The notes under the pieces: generated by a model
Database searches by the model: none
Seen by the model: the letters and a program-made list of their open reading frames with translations, nothing else
Told to the model about the DNA's origin: nothing
Made by a program: the position numbers and the translations under genes
Source of the DNA: Brachypodium distachyon
Lineage: Eukaryota; Streptophyta; Magnoliopsida; Poales; Poaceae
Direction of reading: 5' to 3'
NCBI RefSeq assembly: GCF_000005505.3
Contig: NC_016135.3
Span: forward strand, 18,074,613-18,138,612
DNA length: 64,000 nt
In this document: piece after piece, positions 1-9,790 of the stretch
Position numbering within the stretch: position 1 is the stretch's first letter
Layout: every line of letters begins with the position of its first letter

Positions 1-2
1 TT

Positions 3-405
3 CATGTTCCTAGCGCCACTAAAGATCTTCTATCTGTTCATCGCCGTGCTCTTGACAATGATGCTTACATCCAATATCATCCTTATTTTTTTCTTATTAA
101 GGACCGGGCAACGAAGAGAACTCTTCTTCGAGGCAGATGTAGACGGGTCTTTATCCTCTTACTCCTCAAGGTTCAAGGTTGCGGAAACAAGTCTTTAGTG
201 TGGTGAAGCCGTCTACTTCAAGATGGCATAGTCGTTTGGGTCATCCGTCTTGTTCCATACTTCAACATGTCATCAAAAATAATGAGCTTTCTTGCTCTAA
301 CGAGTCTAGTGTGTCAGTGTGTGATCCATGTCAAATAGCCAAGATTCATCAACTACCATATCCCAAGTCGCTTAGTAGGTCTACTGCTCCTCTAGATCTA
401 GCTAG
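3..405 (+). pseudogene. Copia pol fragment (GAG-pre-integrase region)
   Basis: This is a piece of a Ty1/copia polyprotein from just before the integrase. Translation from position 3 reads HVPSATKDLLSVHR. After a one-base loss near 145 the next frame gives LRKQVFSVVKPST, then the diagnostic SRWHSRLGHPS near 215-250 and CDPCQIAKIHQLPYPKS, which is the zinc-finger-like end of the GAG-pre-integrase domain. Homology stops abruptly at about 405, where minus-strand copia gag begins. The gag and pol pieces therefore face each other, so this is a rearranged, dead element. The window edge cuts the left side. Confidence 0.85.
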
Positions 406-408
406 CAG

Positions 409-954
409 GTTGTAAGTTTCATCAAGCACCGCCAGCATGTAGGAGACAATCTCGTCTTCATGTAGGGGCTTCCCTGCAGCAGCTAGCTCGTCACCGAGGC
501 TCTTCATCTGGGAGAATTAGACGGCGGCCGCCATGTTGCCCTTCTGAGCATTGGCCAGCTGGATCCGCAAGTTATTAACCCGAGAGCGAGATTGGGAGGA
601 GAACATCTCCTGTGCAGCCCACACCTCATGGGTGGTCTCAAGATTGATGACTTGGGCCAGCACCTCCTTCGTGAGCGAGTTCAGCAGGTAAGATGGAACT
701 TGCTGATCTTGGGCTACCCATGCAGCGTATGCAGGGTTGTCGAAGATCACCTTCGACTTGTCGGGCTTCTCGACCATGAGTGTTTGACTCGGGGTTTCAG
801 TGGATCCATCTAGGTATCCGAAGAGATGAGCGCCACGAACTGCAGGTAGAACCTGCGCCTTCCACAAGAGATTGTTATCTCTCGTGAGCTTCTCCGAGAC
901 GGGAGTGTTGAGCACTTTGACAGCCGGAGTCGAGGAGGAGGATGATGTTGACAT
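409..954 (-). pseudogene. Copia gag polyprotein fragment
   Basis: This minus-strand frame starts with ATG at 954 and a Ser-rich N-terminus (MSTSSSSST). It continues with LLWKAQVLPAVRGAHLFGYL, then AAWVAQDQQVPSYLLNSL and THEVWAAQEMFSSQSRSR, the usual order of the gag region of grass copia elements (UBN2/gag-polypeptide type). A TAA at 517-519 interrupts the frame, but the same frame runs on to about 409 with QMKSLGDELAAAGKPL and EIVSYMLAVLDETYN, so the stop is a later mutation. The start is supported by the primer-binding site and LTR directly upstream (right) at 1005-1261. The remaining protease-to-RNase H part is absent, replaced by an oppositely oriented pol scrap. Confidence 0.88.
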
Positions 955-1004
955 GGCCTTGGTGCTTGAGATTGGAAATTGTAGGTTGATAGGTAGGAAG
1001 AGTT

Positions 1005-1017
1005 GGCTCTAATACCA
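1005..1017 (-). other. Copia primer-binding site
   Basis: On the minus strand the bases right after the LTR read TGGTATTAGAGCC, one change from the TGGTATCAGAGCC that pairs with the 3' end of plant initiator Met-tRNA. It sits between the LTR (1018-1261) and gag (954 downward), as expected. Confidence 0.85.
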
Positions 1018-1261
1018 TGTAAATTTGGTTAAGCGTTTCTACCCTCCTTAGAGGGCCGCGGGGTTATATTTATATGAGGTCGTAAAGCTTACTCAGAGCT
1101 TACAAGATCCGATCTTAGTCGGTATCAACTTGACGTACAAGTCAACAACTAATCTATCCCTATCTCAAGTTTGAACATAGATAGAATTACAACAAGACAG
1201 AGATAGAATTAGATAGGTATTCGGTTATGATCACAGGTGGCTGGCTGGACTTCGTCTAACA
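1018..1261 (-). mobile_element. Copia 5' LTR (about 244 bp)
   Basis: The segment runs TGTAAATT to CTAACA on the plus strand, so on the minus strand it begins TGTTAG. It lies immediately upstream of the primer-binding site and gag. A TATA-like tract (minus ATATAAATATAA, near 1062-1075) fits an LTR promoter. The outer boundary at 1261 was chosen by the TG...CA rule; the alternative TGGTTG start at 1267 cannot be excluded. No partner LTR was found in the window. Confidence 0.7.
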
Positions 1262-1467
1262 CAACCATCTGTCGACGCTGTCGCCGCCTCTGGACCTCTC
1301 ATCGCCGTGGTTATGACAAATTTAGACCCTACATTAACTTTTATAAATCTGGACCTTGAAATTTTTATTGGTTTAATAAATATATTAGATTAGTGGTAGT
1401 GCTTGCATATGGCATGCATATGTAGCTCACGCTTTCTCACACACGCGCGATAGAGTAGAATAAGTAC

Positions 1468-1649
1468 TACCTCCGTTCTGGTATAAGAGGCCCCAACGCA
1501 TCCCTAGGTTGAAGATTTAACTAATGTCACATGATTTTTATATCACAAAAATTATACCATTAGAAAATAGAGTATCTGAAGTTTCTAATTGACTCATGTT
1601 AAATTAGTTAGATCTTCGACCTAGGGATGCATGGGCCCCCATATACCGG
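1468..1649. mobile_element. Stowaway-like MITE, eroded right end
   Basis: It starts after TA (1466-1467) with CTACCTCCGTTCTGG. The inner parts of the two arms, including GCATCCCTAGG and the AACTAA ends, are inverted repeats of each other (left about 1495-1525, right about 1598-1632). The right arm keeps GGTAT-like homology to about 1649 but lacks the terminal CGGAGGTAG, so the outermost end is lost or mutated. Confidence 0.6.
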
Positions 1650-2506
1650 TGACCCGGCGTGTCACTGGTGAGCAGAGCACTGTGTACAACCCAAAATTCG
1701 GCCTGGCCCAAATTTCCAAATCCGGCCTGGACCAGGAGCGCCCGATGCCCCGATCCTCCTTCCTCCCCAACACCTCGCGCCGCCCACACGCCCCCCACTT
1801 CTCTTCTTCTCGCAACCTCTCACTCTGCGCCTCAGCCGCCGCCACCTCCTCGTGATGGCCGGTGTCCTCTCCCTCCTCTCAGCTGCCACCGCCTCCTCGC
1901 GCGGCCTCCATGGAGACGGAGCAGGCCAGCCACGGCCCCCTCTCCCTCTACGCCGGCGTGCGGTGCTGACATAGCAGCGTGGCGCCCTCTCCCTCCCTCC
2001 GGCGGTGCCGCGGTCGGAGAGAGGCGGGAACTGCCGCGGCGGCAGAATTGAAGGAGGCCGGTGGAGCCTTCATCAGCCGCCGGAGTCGGGGGAGGGGGCA
2101 GGCAAGGGCGGCCGCTCGGCTTCGGTACGGGGACGCGCGGGAAGGTTTCGGGGTGCGAGCGAGCGAGCCCCATGGCAGCGGGCGCGGCCCAAATCAACGC
2201 GCGGAGCGGCCGGCGGCGGCGAGGTCCGGCCGCCGGAATTGCGTCGGCGCTGATGGGTCGGGAGGCCGGGCGGGGCTGAAACTTCCGATTTCTGGGCAGC
2301 TGGTTCCCACGTAGATATGGGCAGCTGCCTGTATTTTGCCCCTGGATACCCAAATGGCAAAATATAGGTAGCTACCCAAAAAAATATGGGAATCCAAATA
2401 CTCATATTTTTTTGTATGCTGCTGGAGCAGCTTTTTGGGGCAAAATACTCATATTAACGGTTTTTAGTTATTTTGAATAAATATGAGTATGTTGTTGGAG
2501 ATGCTC
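1650..2506. other. GC-rich island ending in a Harbinger-type terminus
   Basis: Roughly 1650-2290 is strongly GC-rich with open but low-complexity frames on both strands (Ala/Arg/Pro/Gly) and no recognised domain. From 2300 it is AT-rich and ends with GGAGATGCTC directly before TTA (2507-2509), the usual end of grass PIF/Harbinger-like elements. A matching left terminus was not found. The frames may be exon 1/UTR material carried by the element, but nothing supports a working gene. Confidence 0.35.
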
Positions 2507-2882
2507 TTAACAGTCTAACCTGTCAATCTGCATTAAAAAAAAAATACTTCAGCCTCTTAGCTTACCAAATGCATTCTTTTTGGAAATTGATCTCGAAAAT
2601 GAAATCAACAACCTGAAAGGAATTGCCGCAGTTGAACGGTTTTCTCAAGTTCACCAATTGCATCTTTTAGTTTATCACCAGAAGCAGAATCTACAGCATA
2701 CCAAAGGCAGTATAAGGATAAGACAGCCATTACTGGTTCGGATGAACGAAGAGCCACTCTTAAAACATTTTTCATTTTTTCTGCCTCTTCATACTAGGTA
2801 TTAGTTGTTGACTGGACTCAATTGAGGTGTCAACAACACACTTTTAGGCGTAACCGCACCGAGATTTTTTTGAATCCTTCAA
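2507..2882 (-). pseudogene. Copy A of a duplicated unrecognised exon
   Basis: This stretch is a diverged duplicate of 4735-5118. On the minus strand it corresponds to one coding exon whose better copy reads KNVLRVALHSSPPVMASL. Copy A lacks about 10 bp where copy B has the bases for EKTFSSST (near 2637), and carries other substitutions that break the frame. Homology starts exactly at the TTA that ends the preceding element and stops at TTCAAT (2882). I do not recognise the protein family. Confidence 0.6.
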
Positions 2883-3725
2883 TCGGATCCACAGTCGCAG
2901 CGCCTCGACGATCAACTAAGGAGGCGCTTGACCGGCCCGCCGAGGAGCGGGCGCGGAGGATCTTGACGACGCAAGCCGGACGGAGGCTGGACGAAGGAGC
3001 GGCACTATTGCCTTCCCCACGCGGATCCTCGTCATTGGGATCTGGCCGTCAACGGGACCCGGGCGTTCCGCAACTGGCAGCGTGTCGTCCTACGCCTCCA
3101 CCTAGTCGTCGAACGCCACCCGGCCTCTCCTGATCTTCTGCAGCACTGCCGTCGCGCCTCCGTCTTCAGACTGCAGCGCCGCCGCCGAGCTTCACCTACC
3201 TCGCTCGCGGCTCGCCCCGCCTCTGCCAGAACACACCGTCGATCTCCTCCACAGACTATAGCCAGCCGTCCAGATAGATGAAGAGGGAAGGGGGCAGGGG
3301 CTCGGCGTCCTTGGTCCAGATCGGGAGCACCGGAGGAGCGAAGAGGGAAGGGTGCGCTGGGCCGCCAGATGCCCAGATTGAGTCTCCTCGGGACTCGGGA
3401 GGAGGAGACGGGGCAGGTGATGAGGAGACGGGAGTGGTCGCGCGAGCCAGATCGATAGTAGAGAGACCGGAAAAGGACTGGAGAGAGGGCGGCGCGGTGG
3501 GGGAGAGCAGTGGCGGCGGCGGCATGGAGAACGAGCGAGGATGGCGATGAAGGGAGGAGTGGGACTTCGTGGAGGAGGCGGATCGAGCGGTGCGAGGAAG
3601 AAGAGTTCGGGGAGGATGAATCGAGGGGATAGGTGTGAGAGGGAGAGGGGACAGGGGTCGGGCCGCGTGCCCGCGTGAGAGGGTCGTGCGGAAAGTATCG
3701 AGGACCTACGTGTGGTTAGAATCAA
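2883..3725. other. GC-rich island without recognised gene
   Basis: The segment is GC-rich between two AT-rich MITE areas. The longest frame (minus, 3192-3725) encodes mostly Pro/Ser/Arg low complexity, and the plus strand holds a Gly/Arg-rich frame. No domain, splice pattern or promoter is convincing. It may be leader/exon sequence carried by a transposon or a fragment of a gene 5' region. Confidence 0.3.
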
Positions 3726-3852
3726 TCGGATAAAAAACGTTTCGGAATTAAAAGTGGTGACAGCGGTGGCAAATTCGTAAGTTTGGTGAAGTGACGTACG
3801 GCTGCGACCGTACCATCACCACCAACTCCAATTTAATATATTGGTATAGATA

Positions 3853-3965
3853 CTTCTTCCGTCCCATATTAAGTGACTTTCTATTATATTAATCTAGACG
3901 CTTTTTAGGCAATAGATACGTCCGTATTTGGACAAATTTGAGTCAATTAATGTGGGACCAGGAAG
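3853..3965. mobile_element. Stowaway MITE, 113 bp
   Basis: It is flanked by TA at 3851-3852 and 3966-3967. The left end CTTCTTCCGTCCCATATTAA is an inverted repeat of the right part TTAATGTGGGACCAGGAAG. Size, TA duplication and the CCGTCCCATATTAAGTGAC signature fit Stowaway (Tc1/mariner). Confidence 0.9.
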
Positions 3966-4495
3966 TATTAGATAGTTGCGTGATAACGTGCACAGTGATA
4001 AAAGAAAGAAATCGACATGAACAGATATTTCCTGTGCCAATCTCCGAAACAAGATCGAGGTCTATCTCCAACTATCCAACAAGCAATCTTTTTTTTAACG
4101 CAAGTCCAATAAGCAATCTTGGTACACTTGGACCTGCAGTCTAAGAGGAGCGGGAGACATGGTAGTTTCGGTCCAACATGTTCCAGTGCCAAACCCTTTG
4201 GGGTTGCCCAACTTGGGCCAAATTGTACAGTGATCAGAGGGACGAAACTTCAGTTCAGAAAATGAGAATACGGCCTTTATACTACCGGCCCGCACTTGGA
4301 CCGTCCAAGATGTCGTGCGTCGAGGCGCATGGGCCGAAGACATGCTACTAACCAGTCCATCTTATCGCCCTGAACGCTCTTGACTGCCAAATAGTCACCC
4401 TTCCTAAACCCTTCGCTCTAGACCTACGAACTAGATTTACCCAGTCCTTCTAAGCAACAGTACCGATACAAATATAAAAGAAGGGAAAACAACTA
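3966..4495. other. Intergenic, nothing recognised
   Basis: About 530 bp of mixed composition with only short frames. No splice-like structure, promoter or repeat family was identified. Confidence 0.5.
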
Positions 4496-4562
4496 TCCCT
4501 CCGTTCCTAAATACTTATCAATTTACATTAAAATCGTGACAAATATTTAGAAAAGAAGAAAG
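4496..4562. mobile_element. Short Stowaway MITE, 67 bp
   Basis: It lies between TA at 4494-4495 and TA at 4563-4564. The left arm TCCCTCCGTTCCTAAATACT pairs imperfectly with the right arm ending ATATTTAGAAAAGAAGAAAG. It is very short for the family, probably an internally deleted copy. Confidence 0.8.
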
Positions 4563-4734
4563 TACTGAGCTAGAACAATGATTAACCAGTAGAACACTTT
4601 GGAAGAAATGTCTCCAGACAACATTCTCTGCGCATTTCAATTAGGCTCTCAACTGAGCACCTACATGTAGGATCTCTCCGCAAAGCCTCCTCAAAGCAAC
4701 AAGAAATAGTTGATACTTGGTTTTTGGTCAAAAT

Positions 4735-5118
4735 ACTTAACAGTCAACCTATCAATCTGCGTTAAAAAAATGAACTTCAGCCTCTTAGCTTACCAGATGC
4801 ATTCTTTTTGGAAATCGATCTCGAAAATGAAATCAACAACCTGAAAGGAATTGCCGCAGTTGAACTGCTGAAGGTTTTCTCAAGTTCACCAACTGCATCT
4901 TTCAGTTTATCACCAGCAGCAGAATCTACAGCATACCAAAGGCAGTATAAGGATAAGGAGGCCATTACTGGTGGGGATGAATGAAGAGCCACTCTTAAAA
5001 CATTTTTCATTTTTTCTGCCTCTTCATAGCAGGTATTAGTTGTTGACTGGACTCAATTGAGGTGTCAGCGACACACTTTTAGGCGTAACCGCACCGAGAT
5101 TTTTTTGAATCCTTCAAT
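4735..5118 (-). pseudogene. Copy B of a duplicated unrecognised exon
   Basis: A minus-strand open exon begins after a possible acceptor near 5048 with NTCYEEAEKMKNVL and ends SISKKNASG before a consensus donor GGTAAGC (near 4794). It would encode about 80 residues, mainly helical, with no signature I recognise (VMASLSLYCLWYAVDS, KLKDAVGELEKTF). Only this exon and short flanks are duplicated at 2507-2882. The gene's other exons are not visible nearby, so it is probably a transposed gene fragment. Copy B is the more intact copy. Confidence 0.5.
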
Positions 5119-5351
5119 TTAAATAAGAGTAACATATACTTTAAACTGATAACACAACATCAATAGAGAGACTGAGACCAAATCTTTGAGTAATACATCT
5201 GCATGACATGGCAGTCCCTTGGACACAAAACTCAAAAAGAGCAGAAAACACCAAGAACTGGATCCTCCGAGAGGCTGGAGCCAATTTTATTATCCAATTG
5301 ATCCAGCTAAACAACAACCCGGCCAGATCTGGAGCTGCAAGCAAACAGATA

Positions 5352-5440
5352 CCCTGATTCAAAATCAGGATCAAACTAGCATAATCTATCTAAAGGGCCA
5401 CAATGCCCTGATCCATAATCAGGATCGAACTAGCATAATC
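5352..5440. repeat. Direct repeat, 35 bp, spacing 54 bp
   Basis: CCCTGATTCAAAATCAGGAT at 5352 recurs as CCCTGATCCATAATCAGGAT at 5406, each followed by CRAACTAGCATAATC. It lies in the likely 3' untranslated region of the minus-strand gene at 5489-6838. Each copy can also fold on itself (CCTGAT/ATCAGG). Confidence 0.7.
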
Positions 5441-5488
5441 ATTATGTCCTTATTCAAAACCAGGCCTTCCCTCTGTAATAAAGTGCAA

Positions 5489-6838
5489 TCAGAGCACCCA
5501 AAAGACCATGTCGGACGGAAGCAGGTACACCTCAGACCTGTGCTTCAACATGCGGAGCCCTCCCTCCTGATCCTTCTCCTCGTCGACACATCGTTCCACC
5601 TCCAAGCCAGTGAACACCGCAAACTGGCGGGGCGGCCTGTCACTGTCGAAGAACCTGGCGAGGCAGAACTTGGCCGAGCCCAGGTGCATGAGGTAAGAGG
5701 CCACATGTGACCAGTCCCACTCCTTGGGCGGAACGGCATGCTCCCAGCTGGCACAACTGACCGGCGGCTTCTGATTCTGCGCCATCTCGAGGTCCACGGC
5801 ACATAGTAGGTCAGTGTCAATATCGTGGATGCTCGGGTGGTGGTGGCAGGACGAGGAGAGACCAAACCAGAGCTTGTGCTCTGGGACGTACTCACCGCGG
5901 CCAAGAATGGGCAGGGACCAGTCGCCGACCTTGCTCCACAGCCTGGTCCGGGTGTCGAACGAATAGGTGCCCATTTCATGCTTCGTTATCCAGATGCTGG
6001 ATCCGCCTCCAGCTACCACGTAGGAGAGGATGGAGCCGTGGCTAGGACTGAAGTCTTTGAAGCGGCAGGGAGTCGGAGGGAGAGCACAGCAGTCATAGCC
6101 CTGCTGCTGCTGGTCGAAGAGGATTCCTTCAAAGTCGTGGTCGTGGAAGACGGGGTTTGCGGTCGGCGGCCAGCTGGGGATCTGGTTCATGGCGTAGAGG
6201 TCGGTGCCGCCGACGGTGAGGGACAAGGACATGGACTTGGGGGAGGCGAGGGGCGGCATGGCGCGGGTGTTGTTCCCGATGGGGTCGTAGAGGATGGAGT
6301 TGCCCTCCTGGTCCACGGCGAGTAACTTGTTGTGCTCCCCGCCGAGTAACATGAAGTCCATCTCGGCCACGGCACTACCACAGCCAAGGTAGGGAGGGGA
6401 GAAGCTTATAGCTTGGGGAGGCAGGTCGGACGGCTCAGTTGGAAACGAAAAGGGCCCCGGCGGCATCGACGCCGGGCGGAAAAATCGCGACGTGTCGATG
6501 TTGCGCACCGAGAATTCGTTGAGGGTGTGCCTGTACTTGAGCACCAGATGCACGAACTTCCTCATCTCCGGCAGATCCAATCCACGCGACTCAGCTCTGA
6601 TTATTTTCTGGCCGATTGAAAACCGGTTCCTCTGTATATTGTAAACTGCTTTTACAGTGTTCCTTCAACTTATCATTGTTTAGATCTACAAGAAGAGCAT
6701 TTGATGAGTTCATTGACGTTCTCTTCCGAAATCAAATACACACAGATAGCAATTTGCGGTAGGAAGAGTACCTCGTGTCTTCGATCTTTTTGACGTCCTT
6801 GCGGCGGAAATTCCAACGGACCCAAAGATTATGTTCAT
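5489..6838 (-). CDS. Two-exon grass kelch-like protein of unknown function
   Basis: This is the best-preserved protein gene in the window. Exon 2 (about 6594-5489) reads continuously from AESRGLDLPEMRKFVHLVLK through YSFDTRTRLWSKVGDWSLP to the end DMVFWVL. The order HLVLKYRHTLNEFSVRNID / LLAVDQEGNSILYDP / MPPLASPKSMSLSLTVGG / SYVVAGGGSSIWIT / GSAKFCLARFF resembles a grass-expanded family of beta-propeller-like proteins often labelled DUF1618 or F-box/kelch; no F-box is visible. The long frame has no ATG at its upstream end, and a TAA lies just upstream, so an intron is needed. ATG at 6838, donor GAG|GTACTC at 6771-6770 and acceptor TTCAGAG| before 6594 join in frame and give 390 residues. A TATA box lies 90 bp upstream. 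The splice is my inference; exon 2 is firm. Confidence 0.72.
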
Positions 6839-6936
6839 GAGTGCGTGCTCAGCTGAGATACTGCTGCGGTGATGGAAGGGATGGGGAGGAGGGCGGCGGC
6901 TGTTTTTCTTCTGGTAGCGCGGCGGCTGTCTTTGTT

Positions 6937-6944
6937 TATTTATA
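6937..6944 (-). promoter_or_regulatory. TATA box of the kelch-like gene
   Basis: Minus-strand TATAAATA lies 93 bp upstream of the ATG proposed at 6838, followed by a CCGCC-rich leader. The spacing is normal for a plant core promoter. Confidence 0.6.
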
Positions 6945-6959
6945 GGACGAGACTAGTGA

Positions 6960-7439
6960 GTGGACGTTGGCTGGTTAAGTCCATCCAGCCAACGGCCCGT
7001 ATATGGCAAGTTTTCAATGATTGGCCATAAAACTGGAAACTCCCGACTCGTGGTATCGCTCTCTCTATTTGATCACGGTGACCAGCTTGTCACAGAAATC
7101 ATATCATGCATGCATGCATGCAGGTCCCACTTCCTTTCTCTTTCTCTCTCTCCACAAGTAAACCACCGCATGATTCCCTTCCACCGAGACAACACATGTG
7201 TAATGTGTAATTAAACTCAAACATTCAAAAAGCCATAACTTTCAATCTGTGCGTCGGAATTATGATCCGTTTTCACCATTGATTCTCTCGTGACGAGACT
7301 TTCAAAATTAGATCCAGGTTAAGTATGTTTTGATTAATATTTTCTGTAAAGCAACTTCTCTGTTAAACAATGCAAATTTTCTCGTATTTTTTGCAACTTA
7401 GCTGTAGTAATCGATAACTTTGTCTGCAGTGCTCACTAG
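6960..7439. other. Promoter-side intergenic sequence
   Basis: This lies upstream of the kelch-like gene. It contains a GCATGCATGCATGCAG run (about 7108-7123), a CTCTCTTTCT pyrimidine tract and AT-rich sequence leading into the 21-bp array. No gene was recognised. Confidence 0.4.
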
Positions 7440-9117
7440 AACAAAAGCTATCAAATTTCTTATAAGTTGGCAACTTTGTATTGCTGTTCAACTCTGGTTC
7501 TACTTCTAAACTTGAACAAACGCTGGCAACATTGTTTTTTGTTCTAACAACTTTGTTTGCGTTGCTACAGTTGAACAAAAGCTGGCAACTTTGGCTCCCA
7601 TATAAGTGGCGTTTTTTGCTCGCTCTAGCAACTTTCAGTCCAGCGCGTACAAGTCTGATATGTTCGGTAGCAACTTCTGTTGGTGTGTCAACAATTTTGT
7701 CTTCTGTGCCGCCAACTTTTTCTTATATTCCGGCTACTTTCTCTTATGTTCTCGCAATTTTGGATCCTGTAGTGGCAACATTGACTCTCATACTTGCAAC
7801 TTTGACTTTGTCTTTTGTCCTCGCAACTTTTCTTCTAAGCTGGCAGCTTTGTCTTATGTTCGCGCAACTTTTTTTCTAAGCTGGAAACTTCCACTCCCAT
7901 GCTAGCATCTTTGGCTCCTATGAAAAAAACTATGACTCCAACGCTAGCAACTTTGATTCATATACTTGCAAAATTGACTCGCATAGTAGCAATTTTGACC
8001 TTTAACTAGCAACTTTGATCCCACTCGATATCAATTTTTCTCCAATGTAGCAACTTTTCCTGCATCACAAACAACTTTGGTGGGTGTACCCGAGTGGCAA
8101 CATTCGCTAATGTGTTGGCAACTTTGTCATTTGTGCTATGCCAACAAGTTTTGCTCACATACTACCAATTTTGGCTTCTACACGAGCAACTTTTTTTTTA
8201 CTATCATACTAGCAACTTTGTCTTCCATGCTGACAATTTTGACTCACATAGTAGCAACTTTGGTTGTTATACTGGCAATTTTCACTCACATATTAGCAAC
8301 TATTGCCGATATACCGACGACTTTGACAATCATGCTAGCAGCAACTTTGTCTTCTGTATGGACAACTTTGACTCACATACTAGCAATGCTGGCTATTATC
8401 TTCACAACTTTCACTCACATACTAGCAACTTTAGTTATAATATTAGCAATTTTGATTCACATAATTGGTTTCTTCATCGATAACTTTGCCTATCATACGA
8501 ATAACTTTGACTGCTATACCGACAACTTTTACCTAGATACTAGCAATTTTGGCTGCTATACCGATACTCTTTTGACATAATAACAACTTTAGCTGCTATA
8601 CCAGTAACTTTGACTCACATATTAGCTGCTTTGTTTTCTACATCGACAACTTTCAGTCTCATACTAGCAATTTTTGTTGATATACCGGCAACTTTGGATC
8701 AACATGAAGCAACTATTGGCATATTTAAGCAACTAATTAAGGTTTTTAGCAACTTTGCATTCAATCACGATCCAACTATCTCTGTGCAGGGTGCGACAAC
8801 TTTGGATGTACATTAAGCAAGTATTTGGTGTTTCTTAGTAACTAATTACATATTTTAGCAACTTTGTATTCAAGCATGATCCTATCTTTATGCAGGGTTT
8901 GACAACTTTGAATCAACAGTAAGCAACTATTTGGCGTATCTTAGCAACTAATTATGCATTTTAGCAACTTTGTATCCTAGTACGATTCTATCTCCGTGCA
9001 GCATGCCCAACTTCAGATCAACAGTAAGCAATTATTTTTCATATATTAGCAACTAATTACGCATTTTAGCAACCTAAATTCAAGCACGCTCGTACATATG
9101 TGCAGTGTGCGGCAAAC
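7440..9117. repeat. Degenerate 21-bp tandem array grading into 106-bp units
   Basis: From about 7440 to 8700 the motif AGCAACTTTGACTCACATACT recurs with a 21-bp step, roughly 60 monomers, heavily diverged. Because 21 is divisible by three, long frames stay open and spell 7-residue repeats such as LTHILAT, which should not be read as proteins. From about 8680 to 9117 the pattern becomes longer units: the TGCAG landmarks at 8785, 8891, 8997 and 9101 are 106, 106 and 104 bp apart, close to five monomers. Each contains AGCAACTAATTA and TTTTAGCAAC. It could be the subterminal or internal repeat of a DNA transposon or a local satellite. Confidence 0.85.
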
Positions 9118-9129
9118 TTTGGGTCGTTG

Positions 9130-9352
9130 CCAAAAATTGTGCTATGCCAACAATTGTGGCATGATTCCGTCTCCACAATCGTTGGCATAGCACAATACTG
9201 CAGACCAAGTGAACATGCGAACGCATAGGCTTCAGATTTAGCCTCCATCTGACTACAACAAGAAGGCAATTTTGTCTAAGCCGAAAGGAGGATTTCACCA
9301 TTGCAATTCTTGATAGCACATCCAGCAAATGTCTCACCTGCCGCCTCATCAA
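9130..9352 (-). pseudogene. RNase H-like (RVT_3) fragment
   Basis: Minus-strand translation from 9352 gives DEAAGETFAGCAIKNCNGEI, then LLSA, a TAG stop at 9276-9278, and TKLPSCCSQMEAKSEAYAFA with CSLGLQYCAM. The spacing of the glycine-rich strand, the LPSC turn and the E-A-x-A helix matches the plant RVT_3 RNase H domain found at the C-terminus of LINE-like elements and related genes. The stop and the missing N- and C-parts make it a relic. Its 3' end lies in the hairpin at 9136-9196. Confidence 0.6.
9136..9196. repeat. 24-bp inverted repeat (hairpin)
   Basis: The arms 9136-9159 and 9173-9196 are reverse complements with a single mismatch and a 13-base loop. They begin ATTGTGCTATGCCAAC and end GTTGGCATAGCACAAT. 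It sits at the junction of the repeat array and the RNase H relic. Confidence 0.9.
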
Positions 9353-9790
9353 AAAATTTGTTCAGTGTTAATCTTAGCCTAGTCCACAGGAGGGGGGGCG
9401 GCAGCCCTGGTGGACAGTAGCAGGTTTAGCAAGCAGCAATGCAAGTACCTCATAGGCACGCACAAAATTCTTTCTAAAACAATGCAAGTGGGCAAAGTAT
9501 GAATTGTCAGTTGACAATGCTCAACAAATAGTACTACAAACAAGACGAGGATTCAGTATTAACAGAACAACAACCTTCCCGGAAATATGCAGTACCTATT
9601 ACGCAATGATGCAGTCGCCTCAAACCTAAAATGCAAGCACAACCAACCAAATCAAAGCCAAGGAGTCTATTTCCTCTCTGTAACACACCCCAATCCACAG
9701 GAGCAGCAGATGCACAACGTCGGCAATGCAAAATCTGAAAATCACACAGCTAGTTGCAGATTCGCTTTGCTTACTTCTTCTATGCCAATT
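9353..9790. other. Intergenic, nothing recognised
   Basis: AT-rich sequence with short frames only and no repeat or domain seen. Confidence 0.5.

Noticed and set aside
1659..2353. Long overlapping GC-rich frames on both strands as genes
   Set aside because: They are Ala/Pro/Arg/Gly-rich, contradict each other and show no domain, promoter or splice structure; high GC alone removes stop codons.
5545..6325. Other frames overlapping the kelch-like gene
   Set aside because: They are shadows of the coding frame with no family resemblance.
7481..8816. Plus-strand frames of 130-167 codons as membrane proteins
   Set aside because: They arise from 21-bp repeats that avoid stops; the apparent hydrophobic pattern is the repeat itself.
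7440..9117. CRISPR-like array
   Set aside because: Units are contiguous and diverged with no unique spacers, and the genome is a plant nucleus.
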